Origin: Isoetes taiwanensis
Lineage: Eukaryota > Streptophyta > Lycopodiopsida > Isoetales > Isoetaceae
Assembly: GCA_021234155.1 (NCBI GenBank)
Contig: JAJEKV010000025.1
Coordinates: 3,933,773-3,997,772 of the forward strand
Length of the DNA: 64,000 nt
Reading direction: 5' to 3'
Part shown: positions 44,501 through 57,147 of the stretch, one piece after another
Numbering within the stretch: the first letter of the stretch is position 1
Layout: each line of letters starts with the position of its first letter
Notes under the pieces: model-generated
Databases searched by the model: none
What the model was told of the DNA's origin: nothing
What the model saw: only the letters and a program-made list of their open reading frames with translations
Program-made: the position numbers and the translations under genes

Positions 44501-46550
44501 TTGACCTCCTTGCCCTCCTGAGCTTCTATTGGCCCTGTGTGCCCATTAACTACCTATTATTAATTATTAATAAAATTTTTGGTTATATGGTGACCACCCC
44601 ACCTATCTACATGGATGCATGGCTAATCTCCCTACAGAGGGAAGAGGGTGAATCTTCCATTATGGCCGTGGAGACAAATACCAGATGCATATATGCCGCC
44701 ATGCCTACACCTCTAGTTGCCCAACAGGAGGATATCCTTCCCGGGGGCGGAAGGATAGATTCCTCCTATCAAAGCATATATGGGGCTAAAGGTGCCTTTC
44801 CTATCAATGCATTCCTCAATGACCTCCTTTCTTCGAGGTCGCCTACTCCGGGACGTAAGTAGACTTTCTAATCTACCTTCCACTCGCCCAAGCGGAACGC
44901 TGGCCATGCCTACATTGACATTACACCACTTCCCTAGAGATCACCGTAGTGGTCTCATCATCGGTAACAACGATGCAATCCATACCAAGCATAGGTTGCA
45001 TGCCAGATTAATCTTAACTACACATAGAATTAATCTACACAAATCGACATGCCCGAGCCCATTTTTGTTTGGCTCCTTTAATGCATGTGATTAACATAAT
45101 TACCCTAAGGTAATATTTATGAATTAACATTATCATATTATCGGATACATTACTTCCGATAGTACCATTATATTTACTCTAATCTTTGCAATATTTAACC
45201 ACTTTTTAGATCGCAATTATTTAAAACAATAACCCCGATTTAGACCTATTGTATTATAGATGTGGTTTTAATTATCATACACAAGAATTAGATGTGCTTT
45301 TATTCTCTTCCTTGGGTCCTCAGATTACCCTTGGAAGTATATCCCTAAGATGCACTTAAGTATATCCTAATTCTATTTTCTATTTATATTTATAAGGACC
45401 TATAGCTATCCTTGAAGGAATTGCATCCTTTGCGAAGGATTAATTAACATGCTACTTCACATTATCGTTGTTATTTAACTTATTTCCCTATGATACATAT
45501 ACGCATAAAACAATTTCTATGCGCTTATTAGGGTCTATATTTAACTTATCAATAAGACACATTAAGGCTTATAATACATGCGATACCTTACCTAAGGCTA
45601 AAACGATCCACTCATTGAGCCCGCCGAGTAGTTTGGAGGTGACTTGGTCGCTCATTGCTCCCATAGTTTTGCTCCACTTCGCTGGTGTAGTTCACTACTA
45701 CGCCGGGCCTCGCACGCTGAAGGCCTCCCCGAGCTATCTATCTATCTATCTTACGCTTATTCGCTTCGCCATTGCCGAGTGAACTCTATTCTACTGGCCA
45801 AACAATTCCTGGTGCAAGTGCTCAATCATAAGATTGAGCCCTCCCACTTTCTTCTCAAAAAGAAAATGGTCCTCAAGATCCCTTCAATGACATTGCACAC
45901 AACGCCATATCTATTCTCTCCCCTTAAGAGGTTATATGCTTCTTACTTAGCGCATTAAGTTACTAGCCTTAGCTAACATATATATAACCATCTAAGATGG
46001 ATGCACATATTATGTTATCATTTATTTCAATATAATTATGGGTTATCTACTTAGTTAGAACAATTCTAAACCGTAAGGTTTTGTCATGACGACAATTCCT
46101 TTTGTCTCAAAAAGACTATTTGATTACTATAATTTTATTTTAGATGTACCTTGCATGTACTATTATTTTATTATTCTAGAGATTCCCCCTTTCTTAGTTA
46201 TTTAAACTCTTGGAATATTCCTACCAATCGAATTGATGTCATCGTAACAAGTTGGCCTGGACTTGTTAGATTACTTTTTTTCTTTCTATTGATTATTCTT
46301 TTGAGATACTAGATTTATACATGGTCAACAATTATCCTAGTAGTGATTCCTTCTTAGCGAGGAGATCAATCTCACCAAGTGGTTTCAATACGCTGGATGT
46401 CCGCTAACAATCGTATAATTTTAGTTACTCCTATGCCTCTCCCCAATTGGGCAATCCTTTCAACGAAATATCCTAATTGCCTTCTATCCCAATATGGATG
46501 TTACCATCCATACATTTAACCTACTAGGCCCCGTGGCCTTAGATCTTTGA
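44500..46550. other. AT-rich internal part of the large element, no gene recognised
   Basis: Scanned on both strands. Some short frames near 44.6-45.0 kb and 45.6-45.9 kb are open but show no domain I can name. Confidence 0.5.
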
Positions 46551-49500
46551 GCTTGCTAGAAGCTCATCCGCCAAGCCTCCGCTTGAAGGAGCAAGGTAAC
46601 GCTCTTCCGAAGTCGCCGATACTTCAGTCCCTTGACAAAGGGCTCCTCTTTGATGTAGAGGTTGACTTTGTTCGCTAGAAGCCTCTCATTGCTGGTGGCT
46701 TGATGGTGTACTTGATCATTTGAATCTTGCATGCCGCTTTCAAATGCCCGAAAGTGGCGCTGCTGAAAGAGATCTTTCATCTTGAACTCTTTGTCTTGGC
46801 GTACCAAAGGATGACTCAGATCCGATATTGTTTCTTCGACTCCATCGATGTCTCATACGCCGAGTCCTCTTGTCGCTATCGTGTTGCCCTCAAGAGTGTT
46901 GACGATGTTGATTGCTTCACCCCAAACTTGCATGACATCTCTTCCTTTGATCTCCGTTACGCTATGGGAGGGAAGAAATAACAAGGGAACTATACATGCA
47001 AATATATAGCTTATATAATTACAATTACTACTAGAGCTATTAGGTCCCTTGTGCCTCCCTTCGAAGTTGGACACCTACCCTTGGCAATGTCATCTGGTGT
47101 TCCTCCCTGCAATGGTGTTGACGATCTATATCCTCCTATTTGTACGCCGCTCAGACCGGTAACTTGTTGATATACTTGGGCCCTCCGATGTTTGTCGGGC
47201 TATGGCACAACCGCTTTGCATCACATTCTAACTAAGGTGTGCTTGTCGCTGATGCTTCGACATTTCACCGCTTCTTGATCCCGTTTTCTGCAATAATTGT
47301 TCCCCTTCATGATACTTGAAGCTATTTGAAGGCGCCTCTTGAGGTCGCGGCGCATTCCTTTGGCTATACCCTCCTCGAGTTGTTCTCTTCTCGCAGCTTG
47401 TTCTTTTTGAATCGCTCATCCTTGTTCACCAAGTTGCCTGCAAGGTCACAGGTAAGTCATCGCTCGCCTCACACTAGTTATTCTCCATCGAAGCTTCCAA
47501 ACTTCTTCGCTTGATCCCCTCGATCACATGGCTTGACGCTGTCACGCTCCACGCTGCTATGCCGCCTTCTTGTCTTGAGGTACCCTCCGTGACTTTGATT
47601 GTGCTCGCCGGGCTTTGATCCTCCCCGCTGCCTCCGGGAAGCTCGTGGAAGAAGTCGGTTTGCTAGCACTTCTCCATCTTTCGCCTCCTCGACCTTTGTC
47701 CTTCTATGCATGCGGCCTCTCTGGCCAAGTAAAGCATCATGGCTCTCCTCCCCTGGGCTATGTTGTCGGATGATGGATCCTTGTATTTGGCGCAGCCTTG
47801 ACCCTTTGAGTTGAAGAAGTACCTGCCTTTAGATATATCTCTTGTCGCTGAATAGCCCGGCTATTATTTTGAACTCTTTTTTACCGAAGGTGCTTCAGCT
47901 TGCTATCCTTGTCGTTATAAGGCCGAATGCTTCTACCTTGGGCGTTTGACGTGCCACATGTCGAGATATGGTCGGCTTTTCTCTTCTAATTACTGGTAGG
48001 AGTATCCGAAGCCGCCACCTAGTTGTTGAAGGCATGTCTCCTCATCGCGGCGCCTTTTCGTAAGTGCATCTCCATCTAATACACGTGTCATAGCGCATCA
48101 CCCTATATTACCACAAGGTGGGATTATGGTCGCCGAGATGTTGCCTTCTTAGTTGGCTCGCTGATGCCTGGGTGTTCCTCCTTCCATTGTTGAGGCCACT
48201 CATGTCATAAGTTCGCCAAGTGCTGCCACCGCTACAAGAGGTAGTGTTGGGCGCCCGACGCATGTCCCCGTGCCGCTGATGATCTTGACATGATCGGTGT
48301 TGTTCTTATTCTAACATTGGGGGCCGAAAGCGCCTTACGCTTGAGGGCATTTCCCGGGTGTTTGGAGTTGAAGGTTTGCTTGGCCTCTAGTCGCTTCTCC
48401 CTCAGAAGTTGCTCTTCCATTTTGATCTTGGGCTATAGTTGTGCCTCCTTGCTTCCTCCTTTGGTAGTCGGTGAAGGAGCTTCTTGATCTAAGCTTAAAC
48501 TGTAAAAACATGACTCTAAACTCATGTTTCTCCACTATATATGTGGACACCCTAGATATACAATAGACATATACGCATTTACATTGGGATTTTAATTCAT
48601 CCACTTTTGCAAAACAACTACTAAGATCTACCTAATTATTTATACCCTTTAGGTTTCCCTTCCTCGATCGCTGCTTGATCCTTCCGGTTTTGTCGCATCT
48701 TCTTTGTTCTCGCTTGACTCGATTCCTTGAGATGCCGCTACTATTGTTGAGCTTTATGTTCGATCCGAGCTGATCACCTCAAGTTGCGAAGAGTGTTCGC
48801 CGATGTGATCCCTTGAAAAAGATGCTCCTCCTTGTTGTGTATGTTCGTCGCGAGGAATGCGGTAACCGCCACGCCCCTACATGCGGTGTGTTGTTGCAAG
48901 ATTGCTGATTATGGTGCCATTGATCGAGCTTGAGTAGGGTCACCGGCTGTTGCACGGGCATTCTTGAATGTCTTCGGCTCGAGATCGCGGGTCGGTGAGG
49001 CGTGCATTGTCAATCCCCCGCAGTTGAATTTCTCGAAAGTGCGACTCACGCTGCTTGGGCTTTGCTTCATTCCGGTGGTGGCTCTCCCCGGTGCGAAGTG
49101 TGGTCATCTCCATTGCCCCTACCATGGCTCCTTCCGGTCGCCTTTGCGTGATTTGTACCTCGGCCGGGCTAGGTCGCCTCCTCCGGCCCTTGGGTCCTAA
49201 CCATTCGAAGTCTCGCACTCCTTGGCCGACGTAGTAAAGCCGCCCTTCCTTTGGTTTCTAGGTGTTCCCGGTCCGGAATTCCCCGCTTGAGCAGAATATT
49301 CTCCTCCTTGGTCTTGCCCCTAGTGCTGATACAGGCCCTTCGAGTCGGAATTGTTCCTTGATATCGTCTCCTCTCTCTCATGGTCTCCTACCTTTTGGAA
49401 CCGATGAAAGTTCTCCCCGCTGGTGCAAGGGAGCCGGAGGCTCATCTTGGTCAGCCTTAGGTGCTTTGTGGTTGCCTAGCTTGGTTACTCCTTTTTGTTG

Positions 49501-50135
49501 ACGCTATGCTTGAGCTCGCTGGGCCGCAAGGTCGTGGGTGATCTTCCCTCCGGTTTCTATACGCCTCCCGTGGTCGCCATGAGTTGTCTCCTCGACGGAA
49601 GATTATGCCCCTCGCCCCTAGCTCGTGATGCTAACGCGACATCGATGCCTAACATCTTCCCTCACAGTACTTGTATTTTGTTGTCTTATGCTTCTTCCAT
49701 TTGAAACTCATGTGCCGAGTTGGTGAAGGCGCTTGAGATCCTCTTTTCCGATGTGAGCTCGTGGACGGGTAGCCGGGAGGTTGACATCTAGAACATTCTT
49801 GGTGCCTTTGGTTACCAATATTCTTCCCATTTGATGAAGATTGATGATAGGCCTGGTGTCCCGTTCTACTCGCTTGTCTGTTGAGGTGTTTGTCGCTGTG
49901 CTTCCCCTCTTGGTCTCGCTTTTCGGCCTCCTCTCCTTATCTGCTTGTGCATTGGCTGGGACCTTGATGTCTTCAAGAAGTTGCGCCCTTAGCTCGCCTC
50001 CAGTGGCTCGCCCCCGCCCTTCAAAGCAACGCTCGTGTATCCTAGAGTCTAAGAGTCTACTTGAAGGGCTCTCCTACAATATTCTGGGCTCTATAAGCAA
50101 GCAAGATGGCTCGAGCGAGCGGCATTACTAGAGAC
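46550..50135 (-). other. GC-richer internal part, possible decayed gag/pol
   Basis: Base composition changes sharply to GC-richer. Minus frames contain basic, hydrophilic runs such as RDFEWLGPKGRRRRPSPAEV, RRTKVEEAKDGEVLANRLLP and AKKFGSFDGE, the last recalling the FxGxN/FDGE block near the start of some gag proteins. Frames are short and change often. A decayed gag-like region of the large element is plausible but unproven. Confidence 0.3.
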
Positions 50136-50760
50136 ATATCTATAATCTACAAGTCTATGGACATTAGGACGTGTGGTATGGCATGACATGAGGGTTGTTT
50201 TGCAAAGCCCTCATGGTGTTTGAGGTATACTCTAAGGTCCTAGCAAAGTTGGTTTGGGGGGGTCCAATCTCTACACATGGAATGGCTTGGGCAGCTCTAG
50301 GCTCTAGCTCCTTTCTAGGTATCCTGGCAATAGGGAGTGTCAATGTGGCGGCTATATAAGTCAAACTCTATTAGAAGGACAATGCAATTAGGTCAAGGTT
50401 TATGCCTTTGGCTCGAAAGCAGGTGGTGTACCAACAAATTGGACTTGGGTTGCTATGCTAAGGTCTAGATGACTATAACAAAGGGGTGTTCCTGAGCACT
50501 TCTACCTAGGAGTAAGGCATCAGCTTCGAGCCGAGATCAATACTTGCGAGCTACTAATGGGGTATGCTTCTATCTACAAACAAACTACAGTTTGGGAAAA
50601 CAATTCAAGGGTTTGAGCAATTTTGGTCATTTTGAGATGGGGTTTGACATTTCTATCCTAATTTGAGGTCATAAATAGATTCTAGGCTGTCTAACGGTCC
50701 TAACGCAACAAATTTCAGGCGATTTGGAGCTCTGAGCTCAAGCTATGGAGGTTCAAAATT
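50136..50760. other. no gene recognised
   Basis: Part of the interior of the large element; no family motif or repeat identified. Confidence 0.4.
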
Positions 50761-50764
50761 TGGA

Positions 50765-51975
50765 GGTCTCACATGTTGCGCCCAGACCGATTTTGAGAAT
50801 GTAGAAATCTGTCCCGGGCGCGACGTGTGAGACATGGGTCCCAATTGGGCTAGGCTTACTCGATTTAAGTGATCTAAGGCCTGTAATTCCACTAAACTCA
50901 TCGAAGTTAGGCAGAATTGACCCTTACTTGGTCGATTTGGAGCTGTTTTGGGCATTTTTGGGCATGGTTCACCGCGCTAGCCCACCCGATTCCTAAAATG
51001 TAGAAATCATGTCCGGCGCTGACGTGTGAGACATCGTCTCAATTTTGCTCAAAAGCTCCAATTTGACTAAAACAAAAGCTAGAATTCTATAACTTAACTT
51101 AATTAAGTAACTTTATACGCTTATAATTTACTCTAAAACACGCTTGTATTAAAACAAATTTTATCATTTACTTAAATTAATAAGGTTCTCCTTTGATATG
51201 ATTGGTAAGTGCATATCTTTCTTCATTAGAGTTACTCCCTTGGTGTGTACCGTATGCGCCGTTGAGTCTTCAAAATGTTGGACCAGCTTACGCTCTCACC
51301 GCTTCTTGACCCCCGGCCCCCGCCCTCGCTCGCCCTCTCCTCTTCTTGTTTCCTTCAAATTCTCCTTGGCCTCCGGGCAAGCTTCGCCTTTGTCGAGGGA
51401 GTCGAGTGGTCTGCTTGGTGCGCGTCATGTCGATCGGAGGCTTGGTGTCTATCAGGATGATGACTCTATCTAGCTTAAGGGTCTTGGTTCTAAGTCTAAG
51501 GCTTGGCCATTAATATTATCTAACATTATTACAGCTTAAATCTAATTAAGGATTATAATTCAAATACAAACGATGCCCGCCCTCAGTGGTTGGCACGGGG
51601 GGGTTTGGGGGGGTTCAACCCTGTGAGATTAGAAAGCTAATCTAGCTAATTCCTAGGCTGAAATTCGAATTACTAAGTTACTTTTCTAAATTTTTTGACT
51701 TCTTAAGTCAAGTTTTCAATGTCTCACACGCTGCTCGCATGTGTTTCTACGATCAATGTCTCACACGCTATTGCTGCATGTTTTCTACATTTTAGAAATC
51801 GGGCCCGATTGTGTTTCTACATTTTAGAAATCGGGTCAGCGCGCGACATGTGAGACCATCTCACACGCTATGCCTGCATTGTGTTTCTACATTTTAGAAA
51901 TCGGCTCGCACACGCTGCGTTTATGTGTTTTCTACATTTTAGGAATCGGCTCATGCCGACATGTGAGACCATCCT
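50765..51975. repeat. recurrent ~45-bp motif in both orientations
   Basis: A motif TTTCTACATTTTAGAAATCGG associated with GTCTCACACG/CGACRTGTGAGAC occurs about seven times: near 50770-50840 and 50985-51040 in one orientation, and near 51720-51975 several times mostly in the other. It lies on the primer-site side of the large element. Confidence 0.75.
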
Positions 51976-52004
51976 ATTTGGCTCACTAATTTTTTTTTTT
52001 TTTT

Positions 52005-52245
52005 TTCTTTAACTCAAGCACTAATTCACTTTTTAATCGCTACTAATTCACTTTAATCAAGTACTAATTCACTTTAACTCAAGCTAGCTTAGCATACACT
52101 ACAAAAATGAGAAAAAATTTCCCATTTCACTTTAATCGCTTCTTTAACTCGCTATTAATTCACTTTAATCAAGCTACTAATTCACTTTAAACTCAAGGCT
52201 AGCTTAGCATATACTACAAAAATGAGAAAAATTTCCCATTTCTCG
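52005..52245. repeat. tandem repeat, ACTAATTCACTTTAA units and a ~120-bp duplication
   Basis: TACTAATTCACTTTAATCAA-type units recur about seven times. A longer unit ending GCTAGCTTAGCATA-ACTACA, AAAATGAGAAAAATTTCCC occurs twice. Confidence 0.85.
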
Positions 52246-52327
52246 AGGTTTGAGGATCCTATCAAGTTAGTACTATCGGGAGCATGGTCGCTTTGCTCTT
52301 GGTCTCCAAGAACATTGCTCGATACCA

Positions 52328-54024
52328 CCGCGGACGCCCCCTACTGCGAGATACGGTGCCCTCACCGTATACAAACGAGGAGTTCATCCCCCATACCAGC
52401 TCCATGCTAATACAGGGGCCCTCTACATGACACCGCAACCGTGGACGGTTCCAAGGGGAAGAGTGGAAGGGTCATTGCACCCCGCCTCCCTCGGGGCCTA
52501 CCTAGTCAAGGAAGCGTAAACATACATGTCAAGAGCACATACATCAACATCATATGACCATCACGGGATGATGGTCCTCCACATATCTGCATAGACAAAG
52601 ATCAAAGACATCACATAGGGAATCCTACCCAAGGCTCGGACTCAAAGGGATGACCGGACGGCTTGGTCTCCCCAGAGTTCATTGCGCATGCAATTCATGG
52701 CAATGGATTTGGGCGGCATATGAACATGGCTTAGGGTTGTCCACTCCATCCGCCCCTCCCCAGTGCACACTTTGCGAGTAGGCTGAAAAGTGTTGGGACC
52801 TCGATCAGAGTCCGGCGGATGCATAGCCAAGGGGCTATATCCCCGGGTTGCATCTCCCCGCCCGATGGGGCGGGTAGGGATCTCTCCCTCCGAGATCTAC
52901 ATGTCGACTCAAGGTGACTAGAGGGCCACCGCCTGTGATTCTTGACTTGAACTCAATGGAAGGTCATATTCACCACCTCACGAGTGTGAGCCCATGCCTT
53001 GCCCACACGCAGTGGCAAGCCATTAGACCTAGTCACAATGATCCCCTGTAGCACTAACACACCATAGGGATCGCTCAAGAGTCGAAACACCTAACCTCCT
53101 TATAAGCCGGGCCTCGCCCCTTCACCCACAAACGTGTGTGGCTCTTGTGCACATGTGCCGCATCTATAGTGTGCTAGAGAGGCTAATCTAGGAGCCCCCT
53201 TCCCAATACAAGGAGTTCACAGAGATACATCATCCATATACATCACGTAAGAACTAAAGAACAAGATCTAATCTATATCATAGAGTTAGGTTCTTTAGTT
53301 AGAATCTACTATCTAGAGTTCTAGAGGGCTGCTATGGGCAATTTAAGAGGCTAAACCTACCGATTCGATGGCTGAAATGGGGTTTAGACTACTAAATTGC
53401 CTAAATACCCCATCCTTGAGTTCCTCCTCCCCGACCAAACTCGACCATCCCGCTGAAATGCTCAATCAAGGAAAACTAATGATGCGCCTCTCTCGACGGG
53501 CGAGTTCTGGGAGGCTGCTTTTGGCTCTTGAGGCAGCCAAAACGAGCTCTAAAACCCTAGAAACGAAAATGGGCAAGTTAGGGTTCTCCTACTTAAATAG
53601 ACAAGGGGTGGTTAGGGTTTCCAATTATCCCCTTTAGGCATGTGGGATAATTGGGAAAAGGGCCCACTTGCCTTTAAGGGCTAGGTGGCCAAATGTGCCC
53701 ACATGGAAATGTGTGCACCCAAATGTGCTCACATGGAAATGTGTGCACATTAATGAATGTGTACATTGGAAAATGTGCACATTAATTGCACCTATGGGTA
53801 TGGCCCACTTGGCATCAAGTGGCCACATGGAAATGTGTGCCCACATTAATGTGTACATTGGAAAATGTGCACATTAATACTAATGCACATTCTTAGCAAG
53901 TTGCCCCCTAGGGGCTACCCACTTGGCTACACGTTGGCGCATACGCCGGGCGGGAAAAGGTACGCTGCGTGGCGGCGAAGCAATATAATATCCCGGAGCG
54001 AGATATCGTCTTTGGAACGTCACA
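52328..54024 (-). repeat. long direct repeat (probable 5' LTR)
   Basis: Partner of 42146-43877. On the minus strand it starts TGTGACGTTCC, and the primer-site-like TGGTATCGAGC follows its inner end at 52327-52317. It directly abuts the 5' side of the DUF7869-like gene. Confidence 0.8.
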
Positions 54025-54059
54025 ACTGCCTTGTGAGTTACTAACAAGTCCACAATTGT

Positions 54060-54530
54060 TTGCAGTTGTTTGAGATGGTTAACCGCTTCGTGAACAAACT
54101 TCCACCACCATTTGTTTCCCCAAGTACCTCAACTTCAGATGGAACACATGAAGCAGATGCTTCTTCAACTCCTACCTCGACAAGGTCTTTGTTGCTTCTC
54201 GAAGACACTCTGAGTCCAGTAACTAGTAGACTGCCTTCACCTTTCCAACCCTCTCCAAGTCCAGTAGGAAATCGACTGCCACCTCCTTACACAGCCTCAC
54301 CTGTTGCATGTAGCAATCTTCCACCACCTTTTGTACCATCCCCTGACACTACAGAGGCTCGACCACAGCAAATTTTTCAGAACAGACTACCTCAGCCATT
54401 TGTAGTTTCTCCTTCTTCACTTACACAACCGAGGAATACAGCACGCTCCGAAGACTGCGAGATTCTCCATCGCTTCTCCCACCAAGACTTCACTACAAAT
54501 GAACTGCAGCATGTACTCCTCTTCACATAA
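54060..54530 (+). pseudogene. probable 5' exon of the DUF7869-like gene
   Basis: A 156-codon open frame follows an acceptor-like TTGTTTGCAG. It is rich in Pro and Ser and contains four to five copies of a short repeat: VNKLPPPFVSPS, GNRLPPPYTASP, SNLPPPFVPSP and QNRLPQPFVVSP. No catalytic domain is seen; it looks like a disordered N-terminal region. It could belong with the decayed gene at 57.1-59.6 kb on the same strand, from which an LTR element separates it. That link rests on position only. Confidence 0.4.
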
Positions 54531-54810
54531 ATGTGGTGACACATGGGTTTGCAGAATTTCAGTCGGCTCTAAGAGACATATGACTTATCATATGGGACAT
54601 TATCTATGATCTTTTTCTCAACCAATAACCATCCCAATGATAGTGCCTCGACCCCTTCCATAAATATCAATGGTTCTTCACACCCACATGCTATGTTATC
54701 CTATGCCCCTTTATATTATTAGGTGGCCTTAGGAATAACATTTACATAGTATTTGCCATAATTCCAATAACCCATTCGCCACGGACCATTCCCCCATGCT
54801 TGCTCTGTAT

Positions 54811-54960
54811 CAATCCATCCCTTCTCAAGATAGATCGTCCGCGATCGTCCAAGATACGCTCAATTTTAGTCCATCCCTTCTCAAGAAGGATCACCCCGCG
54901 ATCATCCAGGATACGCTCCAGTTCAATCCATCCCTTCTCAAGATGGATCTTCCATGATCA
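54811..54960 (-). repeat. three polypurine-tract-like repeats next to the 3' LTR
   Basis: On the minus strand CTTGAGAAGGGATGGA occurs three times about 50-60 bp apart (near 54814-54829, 54872-54887 and 54926-54941), each with similar flanks. The one touching the LTR is at the place of the plus-strand primer. Confidence 0.7.
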
Positions 54961-55901
54961 TCACCAGTCTGAAAGTTTTATAATCCCTGCAAAACTCCAG
55001 AAGTAGTTACGGATATCCGCGTACTTCCACAGTACGATATATCCCTTGTACCTCCGTGGTACGTTATTATCTTTCGTACCTCCGCGGTACTACTTGATTG
55101 TATCGCCACCACGATACAGTGTATCTCCAAGATACAGATGCAACTTTTGTCAAGCCAATTGTGTTGCAATCACAATTACTAGTCTTCAAAAGTATACATC
55201 TTATGCTCTCTTGTTCAAGCCGATTGTGCTGCAGACACAATCACTAGTCTACCAAGAGGCATTCCCTATCTAGTATACCATGTTCAAGCCGGCTACGTTG
55301 CAATCGTAGTCACTAATCTACCATGGGTATACACAACAAAAGTATCTATTCTTTATTCCAAATAAAGAAATTCAACTTAGGAACTTTACCCATAAGCCTG
55401 TCCCATATGAAACAATTTGAGATTCCGCATCCAAATTTTTGCGTCCATATCCCTGACAGCTTCTACGTAAAGTGTCCTCCCCAATGCTTAACACTAAGCA
55501 AACCTGCAAATAAGGTCAAGTGTTAATATAGATGACTTCCCAAGTCAAATATTTATATAAATGACCCCCACGGCCAATCAGTCTCTCAGATCACCACGAT
55601 CTGACTCCGCAATCCCAAGCAGAATGCTTTCGCGGTTTTCCATACTCAGGCTTAAAGGTTGAAATTTACACAGGCCCAAATGACCAAGATGAACTTCTAG
55701 AGATGGCAAGAGGTTATGATGGGTAGTTTGGCTATTATGAGAAAGCAGAGCTCAATGTTTTGCAGCAGTGGTTTACTTGTCTCCATGACCAGCTATTTGT
55801 CTCCATGACAACTCGTCTCCACGATAAACTACTTGTCTCCATGACAAGCTTTTCCATGACAGCCCAGCAGTCACCCTTATTATTCCATAATCCCCAAAGG
55901 A

Positions 55902-56270
55902 TCATAGAAGTTTCTCCAATAATCCGAACTCGTTCACAACAAGTCGGTCCATATACTTCGAACACTCCACAAAAGCACCAAGTTTTCTTTTCTCTGCTAC
56001 TGATGCTCCAGCTTCTCTTGCAGCAATAGTCACCAAATCCACCTCAGTTCCACTAACTGCTCTAATATTCAAATCATATGATTTCCCTTCATGTATAAAG
56101 GCCTTTACTCCATTAGGATAATCCAAATATCTTCTTGTGATCCTCAAAATGATAATCTCCTCTTCCTTCCGTTGCCATGCGCCGACAAAGTAAGAACTAA
56201 TAGTAGTTCTTGCAGCACATACAAGAATAATAATCTTTAAGACCCTCTGGGAAATTCCTAGCTCCATCAT
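55902..56270 (-). pseudogene. short gag-like frame in the LTR element
   Basis: A 122-codon minus-strand frame (MMELGISQRVLKIIILVCAA, WQRKEEEIIILRITRRYLDY, ending NEFGLLEKLL) begins about 90 bp after the primer site, the usual place of gag. It has no zinc knuckle and I cannot assign it to a capsid family. The position is the main argument. Confidence 0.35.
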
Positions 56271-57147
56271 TTCTGATCTCTTTAACTCCTCTCACAGATT
56301 AGTGAGTCCAAATTCCACTGGTGATCCCATTGCCCATGGTTCCCAAAGGAATCGCAAATCTCCGCTCTGATACCACTTGATACAATTCATGTATATTTGG
56401 GAAGTTGCAATAACATAGAATCATAGAATCCACAATGAAACAATAGAGCACCGGATCAAAGAAACTTTATTCATGCATAATTGATATGGCAGCACCATTA
56501 ACCACCCAACCGGATCCACTGGGTTATGGAAAAACACAAGTGCTCTGGCAAATACAAAGCTCTGGCATTTGGCTTATTGGCCTTCCAGACTAATCTAGCT
56601 ATACTCCAAGTAGCCACAGTTCAGAAAACAATTACAAATCTGTAAAGTCGCTGTAGCAGTAATTTGTGACCCCTTGTCACGTTTTCGGCCATTACTCTCT
56701 CATACGGATGAATTACGGAATGTGCCACCCCAATTCGGAAACTAGACTCCGAGCCGGTTCCAACGAGGTAAAGGTCGCTTAATCGGAGCTCTGGTTGTGG
56801 AGATATGTCCAACTGAAGTTTCGGTTCTATTTATAGATCTCTCTGCGACTTTAGCCTTTTTTAGTAGGCAGTTGCATTTTTTCTCAAAATATCTCTTGCC
56901 TTTAATTAGATTATATGACTTATCATATGGGACATTATCTATGATCTTTTTCTCAACCAATAACCATCCCAATGATAGTGCCTCAACCTCTTCCATAAAT
57001 ATCAATGGTTCTTCACACCCACATGCTATGTTATCCTATGCCCCTTTATATTATTAGGTGGCCTTAGGAATAACATTTACATAGTATTTGCCATAATTCC
57101 AATAACCCATTCGCCGTGGACCACTCCCCCGTGCTTGCTCCGTATCG

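Larger units (their letters stand above)
42146..54024 (-). mobile_element. large LTR-type element with 1.7-kb long repeats
   Basis: Two direct repeats (42146-43877 and 52328-54024) flank 8.45 kb. Left of the right-hand repeat the minus strand reads TGGTATCGAGC (52327-52317), close to the initiator-Met tRNA primer site TGGTATCAGAGC. The element therefore reads on the minus strand, with the right repeat as 5' LTR. No clean RT, integrase or protease is visible inside, so it resembles a large retrotransposon derivative. No target duplication was found, so the outer borders are approximate. Confidence 0.7.
54578..57147 (-). mobile_element. short gag-bearing LTR element, 3' LTR truncated
   Basis: The 5' LTR is 57147-56378, with ends TGATAC (first T changed to C) and GTATCA. 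Then AG and the primer site TGGTATCAGAGCGGA (56375-56361, initiator-Met type) follow. A gag-like frame comes next. A partial 3' LTR occupies 54812-54578 (235 bp, about 95% like the 5' LTR); its outer 530 bp are missing. The interior is only about 1.5 kb without pol. Confidence 0.8.

Noticed and set aside
46550-50135. Series of host genes in the GC-richer stretch
   Set aside because: Many short frames on both strands, none longer than about 100 codons, no recognised domain, and the location is between the long repeats of one element.
56361-56375. A tRNA gene at the TGGTATCAGAGC match
   Set aside because: It is a primer-binding site next to an LTR; no cloverleaf surrounds it.
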